Of a stretch of DNA of 64,000 nt, positions 54,464 through 64,000 are shown one piece after another. Numbering within the stretch: position 1 is the stretch's first letter; each line of letters starts with the position of its first letter. The notes beneath the pieces are model-generated. The model was not told the DNA's origin, made no database searches, and was given only the letters and a program-made list of their open reading frames with translations. Position numbers and translations under genes: made by a program. Source of the DNA: Acidihalobacter prosperus (GTDB lineage Bacteria > Pseudomonadota > Gammaproteobacteria > DSM-5130 > Acidihalobacteraceae); assembly GCF_000754095.2 (NCBI RefSeq), contig NZ_JQSG02000002.1, forward strand, positions 1 through 64,000. Reading direction: 5' to 3'.

Positions 54464-54754
54464 TCAGCTCGCCTCGCTCGACTCATAGTCGCCGCGCGTG
54501 AAATTCTCGATCGCCTGCCGGGCCTCTTCGACCTGATCGAGAATGCGGCGGGCATGTTCGAGCATGACGAGACCGGCCTCGGTTGGCGTCACCCCGCGAT
54601 GATGACGGGTGAACAGCGCCACGCCGAGCTCCCGTTCGAGCTTGCACAATTGCTGAGACAAGGCCGGTTGGGAGATATGCACGCGTTGCGTGGCCCGGCC
54701 GACATGTCCGACCTCTGCAATTGCCAGCAAATATCTGAGTTGTCTCAATTCCAC
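54464..54754 (-). CDS. Stand-alone LysR-type DNA-binding domain (truncated regulator)
   Basis: Only 96 aa, beginning VELRQLRYLLAIAEVGHVG. The winged helix-turn-helix is complete (QRVHISQPALSQQLCKLERELG, given in two parts: QRVHISQPALS and QQLCKLERELG), then PTEAGLVMLEHARRIL. The roughly 200-residue effector-binding domain is missing; the frame ends with FTRGDYESSEAS. It is likely a deletion remnant or a minimal DNA-binding protein. The GTG start fits the family; an ATG 13 codons earlier is possible. Confidence 0.7.
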   Translation of the reverse strand: MELRQLRYLLAIAEVGHVGRATQRVHISQPALSQQLCKLERELGVALFTRHHRGVTPTEAGLVMLEHARRILDQVEEARQAIENFTRGDYESSEAS

Positions 54755-55087
54755 AACTGAATGGACACGCGAATGATTCGAAAAGTTGCACATAAATAGC
54801 CCAAAAACAGCGGATTATTGATCGTTTTTGCTTATTGTCGCCTTCCGTCGTCGCATTTGGCTGATAATATTCACTCAAATTAATTATGGTTTTTATGCCC
54901 ACAGACAACGCCACACGGGATCTGACACCTCGCCTCACCCGTGAACTGCCATCACAAGCGGCACGCGGAACACCCATGCATCTGACGCCCGCCCAACGAG
55001 CGTGGACTCCTCTGCTAGGATGCCCGTCGCGACCGGCACGACGTGTCGCCATTTCACTAATAACTCCAAACGACAAAGGATTGCCAA
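54755..55087. other. AT-rich divergent region LysR fragment / outer-membrane protein
   Basis: These 333 bp contain an AT-rich block (about 54790-54895) in otherwise GC-rich DNA. It probably holds promoters for the LysR fragment and the outer-membrane protein, and possibly LysR-type (T-N11-A) sites, although I cannot single one out. Reading frames across it show no family resemblance. Confidence 0.4.
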
Positions 55088-55915
55088 ATGAAGCAATATC
55101 AATCGCTTGCCGCCTTCTCCCTGTTCAGTGTCGCTCTTGTCGTCCCGCACTTGGCCCAGGCGGCGCCGGTCCCCGCCGCCATCGTGCGCAACGACAACAT
55201 CGGCTCGATCGGCTACGTCAATCTACATCAGGACTACGCGGAAACCGGCACCAATATTGCCGCCAACGGCAACGTGCTCAGCGGCACCCTGGACAAGGAA
55301 ACCGGCAACCTCAACGGTATCGAATTCGACGCCTCATCTCAGTGGCGTCACATCGGCATCCGCACGCATCTCCTGTATGCCGCCGGCAACACGCAATACG
55401 ACGGCCACTACCTGTCGAACAACGCACCGGCCACCGGTACCACACAGAACAAGTTCTTCGACGCGAGTTTCGGCATCCACTACGGCTTCGCACTCTCCGC
55501 GCTGCCCCGCCTCGCCTTCATGCCGGGTTTCGAGGTCGGCTACGACATCTGGAACCGCGACCTTGGCAGCTACAGCGAGGTTTATCTGAACGGCTACTGG
55601 ATGGGCAAGCTGGGCCTGCAATACGCCGTGACGCCGCAATTGATCCTCGACGGCGGCTACGGCGCCGGACGGACGGTGTCGCCGCGCGTCGATTCCGGGC
55701 TTACCAGCCAGACCTACACACTCGGCGCGGCGGGCATTTCCAGGGCCTGGGTGGGCGTGGACTTCGTGCTCGACAGTCATCTCAAGCTGTATGCTAAATA
55801 CAGCGCCACTGCGTACCGGTATCTTGCCAGCGCGGCGGATGCCAACGGCTATTACGAACCCGACAGCAAGACGACGCATGACACGGTCAGCGCCGGCATC
55901 GGTCTGCGTTTCTAA
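55088..55915 (+). CDS. Probable outer-membrane beta-barrel protein
   Basis: The protein has 275 aa. A clear signal peptide (1-26, ending AQAAP) is followed by alternating polar/aromatic strands and a C-terminal Phe (AGIGLRF), the usual outer-membrane insertion signal. It resembles opacity/OmpW-sized barrels, but I do not recognise a defined family. AAAGGA lies before the ATG. Confidence 0.75.
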   Translation: MKQYQSLAAFSLFSVALVVPHLAQAAPVPAAIVRNDNIGSIGYVNLHQDYAETGTNIAANGNVLSGTLDKETGNLNGIEFDASSQWRHIGIRTHLLYAAGNTQYDGHYLSNNAPATGTTQNKFFDASFGIHYGFALSALPRLAFMPGFEVGYDIWNRDLGSYSEVYLNGYWMGKLGLQYAVTPQLILDGGYGAGRTVSPRVDSGLTSQTYTLGAAGISRAWVGVDFVLDSHLKLYAKYSATAYRYLASAADANGYYEPDSKTTHDTVSAGIGLRF

Positions 55916-55941
55916 TGCCGCAAGACGGCCCGGTGCACGGC

Positions 55942-57105
55942 TCAATGCCGCGCCGGGCCGCCCTTGGCGTAACCGGTCAGCTCCAGATAACCGTCGCCGC
56001 GCAGTGCGCGCCCGGACTGCGTCCCCGCCACCGCCACCGCCCCCTCCCAGTAACGCACGGCAAACGGCAGCAGCTGGTCGTCCAGGCGCGCACGCACGCG
56101 CAGCGCCAGATCCAGCGAAGGCACGCTCAGGCGCCAGGCCACCGGATAGCGCGCGCCGCCCGGCGCGCGCCACCACGCGGTCGGCGTCGCCGCGACGGCA
56201 TCGGCGGGCAGATGCACCACGCGGCCGTCGGGCGCCACCCAGGTGCCAGCGCTGAAGCGATCCTTGCGCCCGTCGCGGTCGCGCAGACGGTAAAACATCA
56301 GGCTCGAGCCATCGTCGAGGCGCAGGCCGAACCAGTCCCAGCCCACCTGATCCGGCGCCAGTGCGCTGGTGCTCCACTCGTGATCCATCCACACGTCGCC
56401 GGTCACCGCATAGGCATGACCGCCCAGCCGCAGTTCGCCGCTGGCCGACAGCCGAGGCATCGAGTAATAGAAAGACGCATCGCCCGGCGCCGGCCCCTTG
56501 CGGCTGAGACCCGCATCGCCGTTGAGCACCACACCGGGCGAGGATGAGGACTTCAGCGACAGGCTCAGCCCCACATCCCCGCGGTGCGCGCGCAAACGCC
56601 ACGGAAATCCCTGTCCCTGTGAGGCCACCGACCAGTCGTCGACCCAGACGCGGAAGGGAACGGCTTGGGCGCCGGCCAGCCCCAGCGCGCCGCGCGACAG
56701 GCGCTGGTAGGCGTGGAAGCGATGCCCCTCGATATCGCTGACCGCGAAATCGGCCATGTAGACCTGATTGGCGCGCCAGGGCGAATCGCCTGCGGGGCGC
56801 TGCGGCGTCAACGCGAAACGGAACACGGTCAGCTCGAAGCCGAAGGGCCGGCCTGCGGCATCGCGCAGATTGCCGGTGTAGTACCACCATTCGGTGCGAA
56901 ATCGCGGATGCGGGCCGTGATCCGCCGGGAACCGCAGCGGCCGCGGCGCCAGCGCGCGGGCGAATCCCGGCACGGCTGCCCGCGAGCCAAGCAGGGCCTG
57001 CAATGACGTGGATGCCGGCTGCTGGGCATGGTCCGCAGGCAGCCGGCAGGCCAACAGCGTCAGTGCGCCGCAGATCAGCCCGGCGTACGCTGCGACCCGC
57101 TTCAT
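55942..57105 (-). CDS. AttH/CrtC-like lipocalin-fold lipoprotein
   Basis: The protein has 387 aa. The N-terminus ends in a lipobox (LLAC at about 17-20), so it is probably lipid-anchored. FRTEWWYYTGNLRD (about 68-81) and DVWMDHEWSTS (about 247) are hallmarks of the AttH/carotenoid 1,2-hydratase-like fold. In many proteobacteria it accompanies an FtsX-type ABC transporter, as here. Its ATG overlaps the permease stop (ATGA). The enzymatic role is unknown. Confidence 0.87.
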   Translation of the reverse strand: MKRVAAYAGLICGALTLLACRLPADHAQQPASTSLQALLGSRAAVPGFARALAPRPLRFPADHGPHPRFRTEWWYYTGNLRDAAGRPFGFELTVFRFALTPQRPAGDSPWRANQVYMADFAVSDIEGHRFHAYQRLSRGALGLAGAQAVPFRVWVDDWSVASQGQGFPWRLRAHRGDVGLSLSLKSSSSPGVVLNGDAGLSRKGPAPGDASFYYSMPRLSASGELRLGGHAYAVTGDVWMDHEWSTSALAPDQVGWDWFGLRLDDGSSLMFYRLRDRDGRKDRFSAGTWVAPDGRVVHLPADAVAATPTAWWRAPGGARYPVAWRLSVPSLDLALRVRARLDDQLLPFAVRYWEGAVAVAGTQSGRALRGDGYLELTGYAKGGPARH

Positions 57106-59597
57106 TCCGCCCTCAGCGCGCGTGCCGGCGCGGCGCGCGCCATGCGCCAGCCCGGGTAAAGCCCGGCCAGCAGCGCGGCCGTCAGCGCCACCGCCACCCC
57201 CTGGGCCAGAAACGCCGGATCGATATTCAACGGCAGGGTCCAGCCAAAGGCGCGGCGATTGATCACCGCCGTCAGCACCCACGACAGCCCCACGCCCAGC
57301 GGCAGGGCCGCAAGCCCGGCCGCCAAACCCAAAACCGCGGTCTGCGCCGTGACCACGCCGAGCATTTCCAGCGGCGTCATGCCCAGCGCACGCAACACCG
57401 CGTGCTCACGCTGGCGTTCGAGCGCCAGCGCCATCAGGCTTGCCAGCACGCCGACAAAGGCCACGCCGAGCAACAGCAGGCGCAGGACGCGCGTGATCGC
57501 GAAGGTCTGGTCGAAGATGTGCAGCGACTGGTTCACGATGGCGGCATTGGCGCGCACGCGGGCGCCGCCGGGTATGGCCAGACGGCGCAACGCGGAGAGA
57601 ACCGCCGGGCGGTCGGCGCCCGGGCGCAGATACACGGCCAGCGAGCTCGTCTCCTGCTCGTGCCACACCTGCGCATACAGCGCGCGGGGCATCAGAATCA
57701 GCCCGCGCCCGCCACCGTAGTCGCGGATCACCGCGGCGATCGGGAAGGCACGCGGCCCCGACGGCGTGTCCAGCGTCAGCCGGCCGCCCGGCTGCAGGCC
57801 CAGGCGGTAGGCCATCGGCTCGGACACGAAGATCGCGCGTCCGGCTTCAAAAGCCCGCCAGGCATCGGGCAGCGCGGACTTGATCGAGGCGGCCGGATGC
57901 GTGCCGGGCGGCGCGCCCAGGGCCAGGATCATGAAACGCCCATCCGGCCCACGCACTAGGACGCGCAGCCCGGTGGTCACGCGCGCCACGCCGGGCAGGC
58001 GCGCCACCGCATCCGCCAGCCCCGTCGGCAGGCGCGCCGGCCCGCCGTCGAGGCCGGCGGACACGTAATAGTCGCCGCGCAGCGTCTGGTGCAACCAGTC
58101 GACCACCGCGACACGGAAGCTCGATACCATCACGCCCACGCCAATGGCGGCCGCCAGCGCGACCGCCAGCGCCGCGACGGCCAGTCCGGTACGCCCCACC
58201 GAGCGGCGCACGCCGGTCAGCGCCAGACGCGTGCGCACGCCGGCCCGCTCGCCCAAGCGGGCGAGCAGCGCGGCGAAGACACGCAGCCATGCGGGCATCC
58301 ACAGACTGGCGCCCAGCAGTATCGCGAACAGCCCCGCGAAGGCCGAGAGCAGACTGCGCGTGGTCAGCAGCAACAAGGCTGCGCCCGCGCCGGCCAGCAG
58401 CAGCCCCGCCGCCAGGCGCCAGGGCTCGCGGCGGCGGCCGCGCGCCTCCTTCGACATCGGCTCGCTGCACCCGCGCGGCGCCAGACCGGTCGCCTCCAGA
58501 GCGGGCGGCAAGGCTGCGACCAAGGCCACCACTACCGCCAGCGCCAGCCCGGCAAGCAGCAGCCATGGATCGAGATAGACACGGCTGACCGTCAGCGTGA
58601 AATACAGATCGTCGATGGTCCGCGTGACCAGATGCACCAGCCCATGGCCGAGAAGCACTCCCAGCGCAAGCCCCGCCAGGGCACCCATCGCGGCAAGCAC
58701 GGCGGCCTCGGCCAGCACGCCGCGCAATACCTCGGCGCGGGTCACGCCCTGAGCACGCAGCAGGGCGATCAGCGGCCCGCGCCGAAGCACCGAAAACACC
58801 AGCGCGTTGTATACCAGATAGGCGCCGATCAGCATCGCAAGCAGGCTCATCGCGGTCAAGTTGAGGCGAAACGCCCGCGTCATGCGTGCCGCCGCGGCGA
58901 TAATCTCGTCCGTCGGCTGCAAATGCAGCGCGGGCGGCAGGACGGCGCGCAGACGGGCCAGCTGCGCCGGCGCGAGATGCAGCTCGATGCGGTTCAGCGC
59001 ATGCGTCTGCCCGAGCAGATGCTGCGCAGTGGCGATGTCGGCCACCACCACGCCCTGCAGAATGGCGGCCTGCCCGCCCCCAAGATACCCCAGCAGCGTC
59101 AGCGTCCGCGTGCGCCCGCCGACGCGGGCGGCGAACCGCGCGCCGACCGTCACGTCCAGCCCAGCGGCCGTGGCGCGCGACATCATCACGCCCGTGGGCG
59201 CGGTCATCAGCGCCAAACCGCCGCCGGACAACGCCGCGGCCAGCTTCGGCGCGAGCGCGGCCTCGGCCAGCGGCGCGATGCCGAGCAATTGCAGATTGCG
59301 GCCGCGCACGCGCAGCGTACCTTCGACGCGCGGCGCCGCGCGCTCGATGCCCAGCGACACGCGCAGCTGCGTGTACCACGCCTGCGGCACCCCCGATGGC
59401 CCGCCGACCAGACGGTAGTTGGCGCCGCCGCCGAGCGCCTCGGTGGACAAGCGGAATCCCTTGAGCGCGCTCTCGTTGGCCAGCTGCACGGCAACCACCA
59501 CCGCGACCCCGAGCGCGATGCTGAGCAGGGCCAGCGCCAGCTGGGCCGGGCTTTTCAGCCAGTAGCGCAGGCCCGCACGGGCGAGCAGTCGGCTCAC
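57102..59597 (-). CDS. FtsX-family ABC transporter permease
   Basis: The protein has 831 aa and the double-FtsX layout: helix 1 (about 17-38), a large periplasmic domain, helices near 255-375, more helices around 395-490, a second periplasmic domain and a final helix bundle (about 705-815). This is the MacB/LolCE-like class that does not import but works on lipoproteins or exported molecules. It is encoded between its ATPase and the AttH-like lipoprotein with overlapping ends. Confidence 0.9.
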   Translation of the reverse strand: MSRLLARAGLRYWLKSPAQLALALLSIALGVAVVVAVQLANESALKGFRLSTEALGGGANYRLVGGPSGVPQAWYTQLRVSLGIERAAPRVEGTLRVRGRNLQLLGIAPLAEAALAPKLAAALSGGGLALMTAPTGVMMSRATAAGLDVTVGARFAARVGGRTRTLTLLGYLGGGQAAILQGVVVADIATAQHLLGQTHALNRIELHLAPAQLARLRAVLPPALHLQPTDEIIAAAARMTRAFRLNLTAMSLLAMLIGAYLVYNALVFSVLRRGPLIALLRAQGVTRAEVLRGVLAEAAVLAAMGALAGLALGVLLGHGLVHLVTRTIDDLYFTLTVSRVYLDPWLLLAGLALAVVVALVAALPPALEATGLAPRGCSEPMSKEARGRRREPWRLAAGLLLAGAGAALLLLTTRSLLSAFAGLFAILLGASLWMPAWLRVFAALLARLGERAGVRTRLALTGVRRSVGRTGLAVAALAVALAAAIGVGVMVSSFRVAVVDWLHQTLRGDYYVSAGLDGGPARLPTGLADAVARLPGVARVTTGLRVLVRGPDGRFMILALGAPPGTHPAASIKSALPDAWRAFEAGRAIFVSEPMAYRLGLQPGGRLTLDTPSGPRAFPIAAVIRDYGGGRGLILMPRALYAQVWHEQETSSLAVYLRPGADRPAVLSALRRLAIPGGARVRANAAIVNQSLHIFDQTFAITRVLRLLLLGVAFVGVLASLMALALERQREHAVLRALGMTPLEMLGVVTAQTAVLGLAAGLAALPLGVGLSWVLTAVINRRAFGWTLPLNIDPAFLAQGVAVALTAALLAGLYPGWRMARAAPARALRAE

Positions 59598-60280
59598 GCC
59601 GGCACCAGCTTTCCATCCGTCAGCCGCAGACGTCTTTGCGCCGCCTCCGCCACGGATTCGCTGTGCGTCACCATCAGCAGGGTGGTGCCGTCGCTGCGCA
59701 CGGCGTCGAGCAGCAGGCCCAGCACCTCGGCGCCGGTGGCGGCGTCGAGACTGCCGGTCGGCTCGTCGGCCAGGATCAGCGCCGGACGATGGGCCAGCGC
59801 GCGGGCGATCGCGACGCGCTGCTGCTCCCCTCCTGAAACCTGTTCGGGATAGGCTCCCGCCCTGTCGTCCAACCCCACCCGCCGCAGCAGATCGAGCGCC
59901 AGCTGGCGCGCCTCGCGCGGGCGGGCGCCATTGAGCTCGCGCGGCAGGCGCACGTTTTCGAGCAGGGTCAGATTCGGGATCAGATTGAAGAACTGGTAGA
60001 TGAAACCAATGTGCCGGCGCCGGAATAGCGTGCGCTCGCGCTCGCCAAGCCGGCTCAGCTCGACGCCGGCGACCCAGACCTGCCCGGCCACGGGCGGCTC
60101 GATGCCCGCGATCAGGTTGAGCAGGGTCGACTTGCCACTGCCGCTGGCGCCGAGCAGCGCCACCGATTCGGCACGGTCGAAACGCACGTCGACGCCGTCG
60201 AGCACGACATGGCGACGCTCGCCGTCCTGGTACTGATGGCGCAGCCTCTGCAACCGAACCTGGGGCGCGCCTTCAGCCAC
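59594..60280 (-). CDS. ABC transporter ATP-binding protein, LolD/MacB type
   Basis: The protein has 228 aa. Walker [10 protein letters not shown] (about 41), Q-loop [19 protein letters not shown] (about 91), signature [15 protein letters not shown] (about 146), Walker [13 protein letters not shown]. The LolD-like pattern fits the FtsX-type permease that follows with a 4-bp overlap. Confidence 0.93.
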   Translation of the reverse strand: MAEGAPQVRLQRLRHQYQDGERRHVVLDGVDVRFDRAESVALLGASGSGKSTLLNLIAGIEPPVAGQVWVAGVELSRLGERERTLFRRRHIGFIYQFFNLIPNLTLLENVRLPRELNGARPREARQLALDLLRRVGLDDRAGAYPEQVSGGEQQRVAIARALAHRPALILADEPTGSLDAATGAEVLGLLLDAVRSDGTTLLMVTHSESVAEAAQRRLRLTDGKLVPA

Positions 60281-60692
60281 CCAGCACCGTGACGATCACG
60301 CGCCGCCGCTGGCCGTGGCTGCGGTGCTCCCACAGGTACACTCCCTGCCAGGTGCCCAGCGCCAGCCGTCCGGCACGGACCGGCACGGTCAGCTCGCTGC
60401 CGGTGAGCACGCTGCGCGCGTGTGCCGGCATGTCGTCGGGGCCTTCGTTGCGATGCACGAACATCGGGTCGCCGTCCGGGATCATCCGCGACATCAAGGT
60501 TTCGAGGTCGCGACGCACGTCCGGATCGGCGTTCTCGCAGAGCATCAGCGAGGCGCTGGTATGACAGACGAACACGTGACACAGGCCGGTATCCACCGCG
60601 CACGCGGCAAGGCGCTCGGCCAGCATGGCGGTAAGATCGTAGGTTCCCCGGTCTCGGGTATCGACGGTGAACTCGAATTGCTGCGTGGACAT
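60273..60692 (-). CDS. YjbQ family protein (UPF0047, secondary thiamine-phosphate synthase type)
   Basis: The protein has 139 aa. HVFVCHTSASLMLCENADPD (about 39-58) and the C-terminal GTWQGVYLWEHRSHGQRRRV (about 113-132) contain the conserved His/Glu residues of the family. Some members show low thiamine-phosphate synthase activity; the native role is uncertain. It overlaps the start of the ABC ATPase by 8 bp, so it may head that operon. Confidence 0.9.
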   Translation of the reverse strand: MSTQQFEFTVDTRDRGTYDLTAMLAERLAACAVDTGLCHVFVCHTSASLMLCENADPDVRRDLETLMSRMIPDGDPMFVHRNEGPDDMPAHARSVLTGSELTVPVRAGRLALGTWQGVYLWEHRSHGQRRRVIVTVLGG

Positions 60693-60851
60693 GCCGCGAC
60701 TCCTTCTCTCGCCGCCGGCGGCCATGCCGGGAACGACGCGTATCGTTATCGGGTCACAAGAATGCGAGGGCTGCCAGTTTAACAGGATTGACACCACAGC
60801 CCCGTAGCATGCCCGACATGCGTGTGCCTAATGCCGCCTGAAGGCCAATCC

Positions 60852-62054
60852 ATGAATATCCTGATGTTGAGCGATGTTTATTTTCCCCGCGTGAACGGGG
60901 TCTCGACGTCGATCGCGACCTTTCGCCGGGAACTCGAGACGCTCGGCCATCAGGTGCATCTGCTTGCGCCGGCTTATCCCACGGCAGGCGCGTCCGAGGC
61001 CGGCATCACCCGGATACCCGCACGCTATCTCTTTGCCGACCCGGAAGATCGCATGATGCGCCGCGGCGCACTGCTCGACCTCACCGCGGAGCTGGCCGAA
61101 CGAGACATCGACATCCTGCATATCCAGACCCCCTTCGTGGCGCATCACGCCGGCGTGCGACTGGCCCGCCGCCTCGGCGTACCCCGGGTCGAAACCTACC
61201 ACACCTTCTTCGAGGAATACCTTTATCACTACCTGCCGTGGATGCCGCCCGCGCTGACGCGCTTTGCGGCGCGCCGCTTCTCGGCCATGCAGTGCAACGA
61301 TCTCGACGGCTTGGTCGTGCCCTCCTCGGCGATGGCCGAACGCCTGCGCCTGTACGGTGTGCGCACGCCGACCCGCATCATCCCAACGGGTATCGACCCC
61401 GAGCATCTGCAGGGCGGCGACGGCGCGGCATTCCGCCGACGGTTGGGCATCGCGCCCGAGCGCCCGACCCTGGTCCATGTCGGGCGCATCGCCTACGAAA
61501 AGAACATCGACTTCCTGCTGCATATGCTGGACCGGGTCCGCAAGGCGCTGCCCGATGTACTGCTGATCATCGCCGGCGAGGGTCCGGCACTGCATCATCT
61601 CAAGCGCCTCGGCCGCCAGCTCGGGCTCGACGACCACCTGCGCTTCGTCGGCTACCTCGACCGCGAGCAGGCCTTGCTCGACTGCTATCGGGCGGGTGAT
61701 GCCTTCGTTTTCGCCTCGCGCACGGAGACCCAGGGGCTGGTGCTGCTGGAAGCCCTCGCACTCGGCGTGCCGGTGGTTTCGACCGCCGTCATGGGTACGC
61801 GCGACATCCTCGCCCGCGAGCACGGTGGGGCACTGATCGCCGAAGACGACACGCAGGATTTCGCAGACAAGGTGCTGCACCTGCTGCGCGATGCCGAACT
61901 GCGCGCGCGGCTTGCCCGTGAAGCGCCGATCCATGCCGCGCAATGGAATGCCGCGCACCAGGCCCGTCGTCTGGAAACGTTCTACCGCGACATCATCCAT
62001 CACGACGCCGTCGCCAACGCCTCGCACGCGTCCATCGGCAACGCACCGCACTGA
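60852..62054 (+). CDS. Glycosyltransferase family 4 protein
   Basis: The protein has 400 aa with a GT-B fold. N-terminal MNILMLSDVYFPRVNGVSTS is typical of MgtA/mannosyltransferase-like members. The nucleotide-sugar segment VHVGRIAYEKNIDFLL (about 213) and the ASRTETQGLVLLEAL Glu-x7-Glu region (about 290) are intact. It probably builds a glycolipid or cell-surface glycan; donor and acceptor are unknown. Confidence 0.9.
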   Translation: MNILMLSDVYFPRVNGVSTSIATFRRELETLGHQVHLLAPAYPTAGASEAGITRIPARYLFADPEDRMMRRGALLDLTAELAERDIDILHIQTPFVAHHAGVRLARRLGVPRVETYHTFFEEYLYHYLPWMPPALTRFAARRFSAMQCNDLDGLVVPSSAMAERLRLYGVRTPTRIIPTGIDPEHLQGGDGAAFRRRLGIAPERPTLVHVGRIAYEKNIDFLLHMLDRVRKALPDVLLIIAGEGPALHHLKRLGRQLGLDDHLRFVGYLDREQALLDCYRAGDAFVFASRTETQGLVLLEALALGVPVVSTAVMGTRDILAREHGGALIAEDDTQDFADKVLHLLRDAELRARLAREAPIHAAQWNAAHQARRLETFYRDIIHHDAVANASHASIGNAPH

Positions 62055-62118
62055 AACGGCCGCCATCGGGTCCGGCGCACGGTGGCACAATAGGCGCAGG
62101 TCATCGACAACGCGCCAC

Positions 62119-64000
62119 ATGCCCTTCCGCCCAGCCGCCATCCGCCGACACCTGGTCGCCCTGCCTCTGACCATGGGCCTGTCCGCCGCGATACGCGGCA
62201 CGCTGGCGACCGGAATACCGCTGCTCGGACTGGCCGCGTTGCACCATCCCGTGCCGGCCCTGATCGCCGCGCTCGGCGCATTGCAAACCTCCATCGCCGA
62301 TGTCGGCGGCCCTTATCGCGATCGCGCCATCACCCTCGGCCTCGCCTGCCTGTTGTTGCCTCTGGCTGCCTTGAGCGGGCAGTGGCTCGCGCACTGGTGG
62401 TGGGCCGCCACCCTGGGCGCGGCCATGCTCGCGGTCGGCATCGGCCTGGCCCGGGCATTCGGACAGCTAGGCAGCTCGCTGGGCTTTGCCACCGGCGTGG
62501 CTTTCTTGATCGGCATGGTCACGCCTGCCGCCGTCGCACCGCCGGCACTTCTCGGGGGCAGCCTGCTGTTCGGTGCCGGCTGCACCCTCGGCATCGCACT
62601 GATCTTCTGGAAACTGCGACCCTACAAACGCGTCGAATACGAGGTGGCCGAATGCTTTTCGGCCACGACGGCGGTGGTCGATGCCGCCGTGCGCGCCCTG
62701 CGCCGCGATACGCCGCTGACGGATGGCGGCGCACTCTCGCATGCGCATCATGACTTGCGGCTGCGGGTCGAACAGGCACGCGCCACGCTCGACCAGCTTC
62801 GCCGCGACAGCGACGGCCGCAACCTCACGCTGCCGCGTCTGCTGGTGCTGATCCGCTCCGCCGCCCGCATCGGTGCCAACACCCTTGCCGCGGGCGACAC
62901 CGAGACCGGTCGTCACGCCTGCGCCCTGCACGCGCAGGCAGCCCTTGTCCGTACTCTTGAGCAGCTTGCACGCATCTGCCGCGTCATCGCGCGCGATCTC
63001 GCCTTCGGGCGCGGGCAGCTGGATACCCGCCCCTACGAAACCGAACTCGGCCATCTGGCCCGCGCCCTCGAACGGTTGCGCCGCCTGCCGGACTGCCCAC
63101 CTGCATTGTGGCTCGAATTCGAGCATGCCCTTAGGGCCCTGGACCGCAACCGCGCCCATCTGCGGAACGCCGTCGAGGTGCTCGACCAGCTGTTCGGCGA
63201 CGAACATGCCGCCGGCAGCCGGCTGCTGCCGCGGCTGTACGCCCGCGAACTGCTGCGCCGCGGCCTCAACAATCTGCGCGCGAACCTCAGCCCGCGCGCA
63301 AGCCTTTTTCGCCATGCCCTGCGGCTGTCGCTGGCCGTCGCCTCGGGCACCGCGCTCTACAGCGGATTCGCGCTCCCGCACGGCATCTGGATACCCTTGA
63401 CCGTGCTGGTCGTGTTGCAACCCGACATCGGCGGCACCCGCGCACGCGCCTTCCAGCGCACGGCGGGCACCGTGGCCGGAGTCGCGCTCGCGGGCCTGCT
63501 GGTCACCCAGGTGCGTGATCCCGGCCTGATCAACCTCCTGCTGCTGGGGTTGACCTTCTTCACGCTGTTGTTCCTGCGCCGACGCTATGCGCTGGCCGTG
63601 ACCCTGCTGACGCCGCTGATCATCCTGCTGCTCGAACGCCTGGCCCCCAGCGGTCTGGCGCTGGTCTTCGAACGCGTGGCCTACACCCTGGCCGGCGCCG
63701 TGCTGGCGCTGGCCGCCGGCTACTGGCTGTGGCCGAACTGGCAACGCCGCCACCTGCCGGCGCAACTGGCAACCGCGTTGACCTCGACCGCGCGCTATGC
63801 GGCTGCGGCCCTCGATCATTTGCGCAGCGGTACCGGCGTCGACACCGTGACGATCGAATTGCGCCGGGCCGCCGAAACCGACGCCGCCAACGCCGACGCC
63901 GCCTACCAACGGATGCTGGCCGAGCCGCGTCGACAGCGGGAAAGCACACGCGCCTATCTCGCCCTGGTGAGTTACAACGAACGCCTGACGCGCCACATCA
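62119..64000 (+). CDS. FUSC family (YccS/AaeB-like) membrane protein, partial
   Basis: At least 627 codons; the gene runs off the right edge. It has two bundles of hydrophobic helices (about 20-170 and 400-545) separated by a long helical cytoplasmic stretch (about 180-395), the FUSC arrangement. GIWIPLTVLVVLQPDIGGTR (about 422-441) is the FUSC signature region. Members export aromatic acids or other organic anions. The start at MPFRPAAIRRHL is the first good Met. The antisense frame of about 500 codons here is a shadow. Confidence 0.87.
   Translation, partial: MPFRPAAIRRHLVALPLTMGLSAAIRGTLATGIPLLGLAALHHPVPALIAALGALQTSIADVGGPYRDRAITLGLACLLLPLAALSGQWLAHWWWAATLGAAMLAVGIGLARAFGQLGSSLGFATGVAFLIGMVTPAAVAPPALLGGSLLFGAGCTLGIALIFWKLRPYKRVEYEVAECFSATTAVVDAAVRALRRDTPLTDGGALSHAHHDLRLRVEQARATLDQLRRDSDGRNLTLPRLLVLIRSAARIGANTLAAGDTETGRHACALHAQAALVRTLEQLARICRVIARDLAFGRGQLDTRPYETELGHLARALERLRRLPDCPPALWLEFEHALRALDRNRAHLRNAVEVLDQLFGDEHAAGSRLLPRLYARELLRRGLNNLRANLSPRASLFRHALRLSLAVASGTALYSGFALPHGIWIPLTVLVVLQPDIGGTRARAFQRTAGTVAGVALAGLLVTQVRDPGLINLLLLGLTFFTLLFLRRRYALAVTLLTPLIILLLERLAPSGLALVFERVAYTLAGAVLALAAGYWLWPNWQRRHLPAQLATALTSTARYAAAALDHLRSGTGVDTVTIELRRAAETDAANADAAYQRMLAEPRRQRESTRAYLALVSYNERLTRHI

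Noticed and set aside
62467-63996. 509-codon antisense frame in the FUSC gene
   Set aside because: Gln/Ala/Gly-rich shadow; the sense frame has clear membrane and FUSC features and is open to the window end.

Overview
The window is 64 kb of GC-rich, densely packed bacterial chromosome with about 60 protein genes. I see no rRNA or tRNA gene, CRISPR array, prophage or intact insertion sequence. Gene content and order (lptFG-pepA-holC-valS, ilvBHC-psd-pssA-leuA) point to a gammaproteobacterium, or less likely a betaproteobacterium. soxXA cytochromes and a merTPA mercury operon fit a sulfur-oxidising, metal-exposed lineage such as the Ectothiorhodospiraceae/Chromatiales. That placement is inference from gene content only.

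Layout. 0-9.3 kb: a partial Lys/Ala-rich protein, an RDD membrane protein, lptF/lptG (LPS export), pepA, holC, an acidic unknown protein, valS and an unknown helical protein. 9.3-14.7 kb: dadA, then pstS-pstC-pstA-pstB with a Pho box upstream of pstS and two strong hairpins between pstS and pstC. 14.8-21.8 kb: an MscS-type channel, a RimK-associated zinc protease, rimK, an aspartoacylase-like hydrolase, a PsiE-like protein, citrate synthase and a small DUF2892 protein. 21.9-26.4 kb: prfC, rimI, a family-4 uracil-DNA glycosylase and leuA. 26.8-32.1 kb: a peptide/nickel-type ABC importer whose two ATPases are fused; it lies on the opposite strand between leuA and pssA. 32.1-36.9 kb: pssA, a Psd-like protein lacking the catalytic residues, ilvC, ilvH, ilvB.

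37-47.2 kb: Asp/Glu racemase, a small membrane protein, a YaiI-type protein, an SDR oxidoreductase, merT-merP-merA behind a textbook MerR operator with no merR nearby, a PAS-PAS-GGDEF cyclase, soxX-soxA and ettA. 47.2-49.9 kb is an AT-richer islet of small, co-oriented, unrelated genes: a frame-disrupted GNAT, a CPBP protease, a 2H phosphoesterase and another GNAT. It is bordered by an imperfect inverted repeat that resembles an integron attC site. 49.9-55.9 kb: two methyltransferases, a DUF815 ATPase, a TfoX-N protein, a degenerate phospholipase-D-like protein, a DUF3617 protein, a LysR fragment and an outer-membrane protein. 55.9-64 kb: an AttH-FtsX-ATPase export operon, YjbQ, a GT4 glycosyltransferase and a FUSC-family membrane protein that runs off the end.

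The signals most worth a second look are the MerR operator without merR, the Pho box and twin hairpins of the pst operon, the catalytically dead Psd homologue, the attC-like element with its islet, and the twin dyads between soxXA and ettA.
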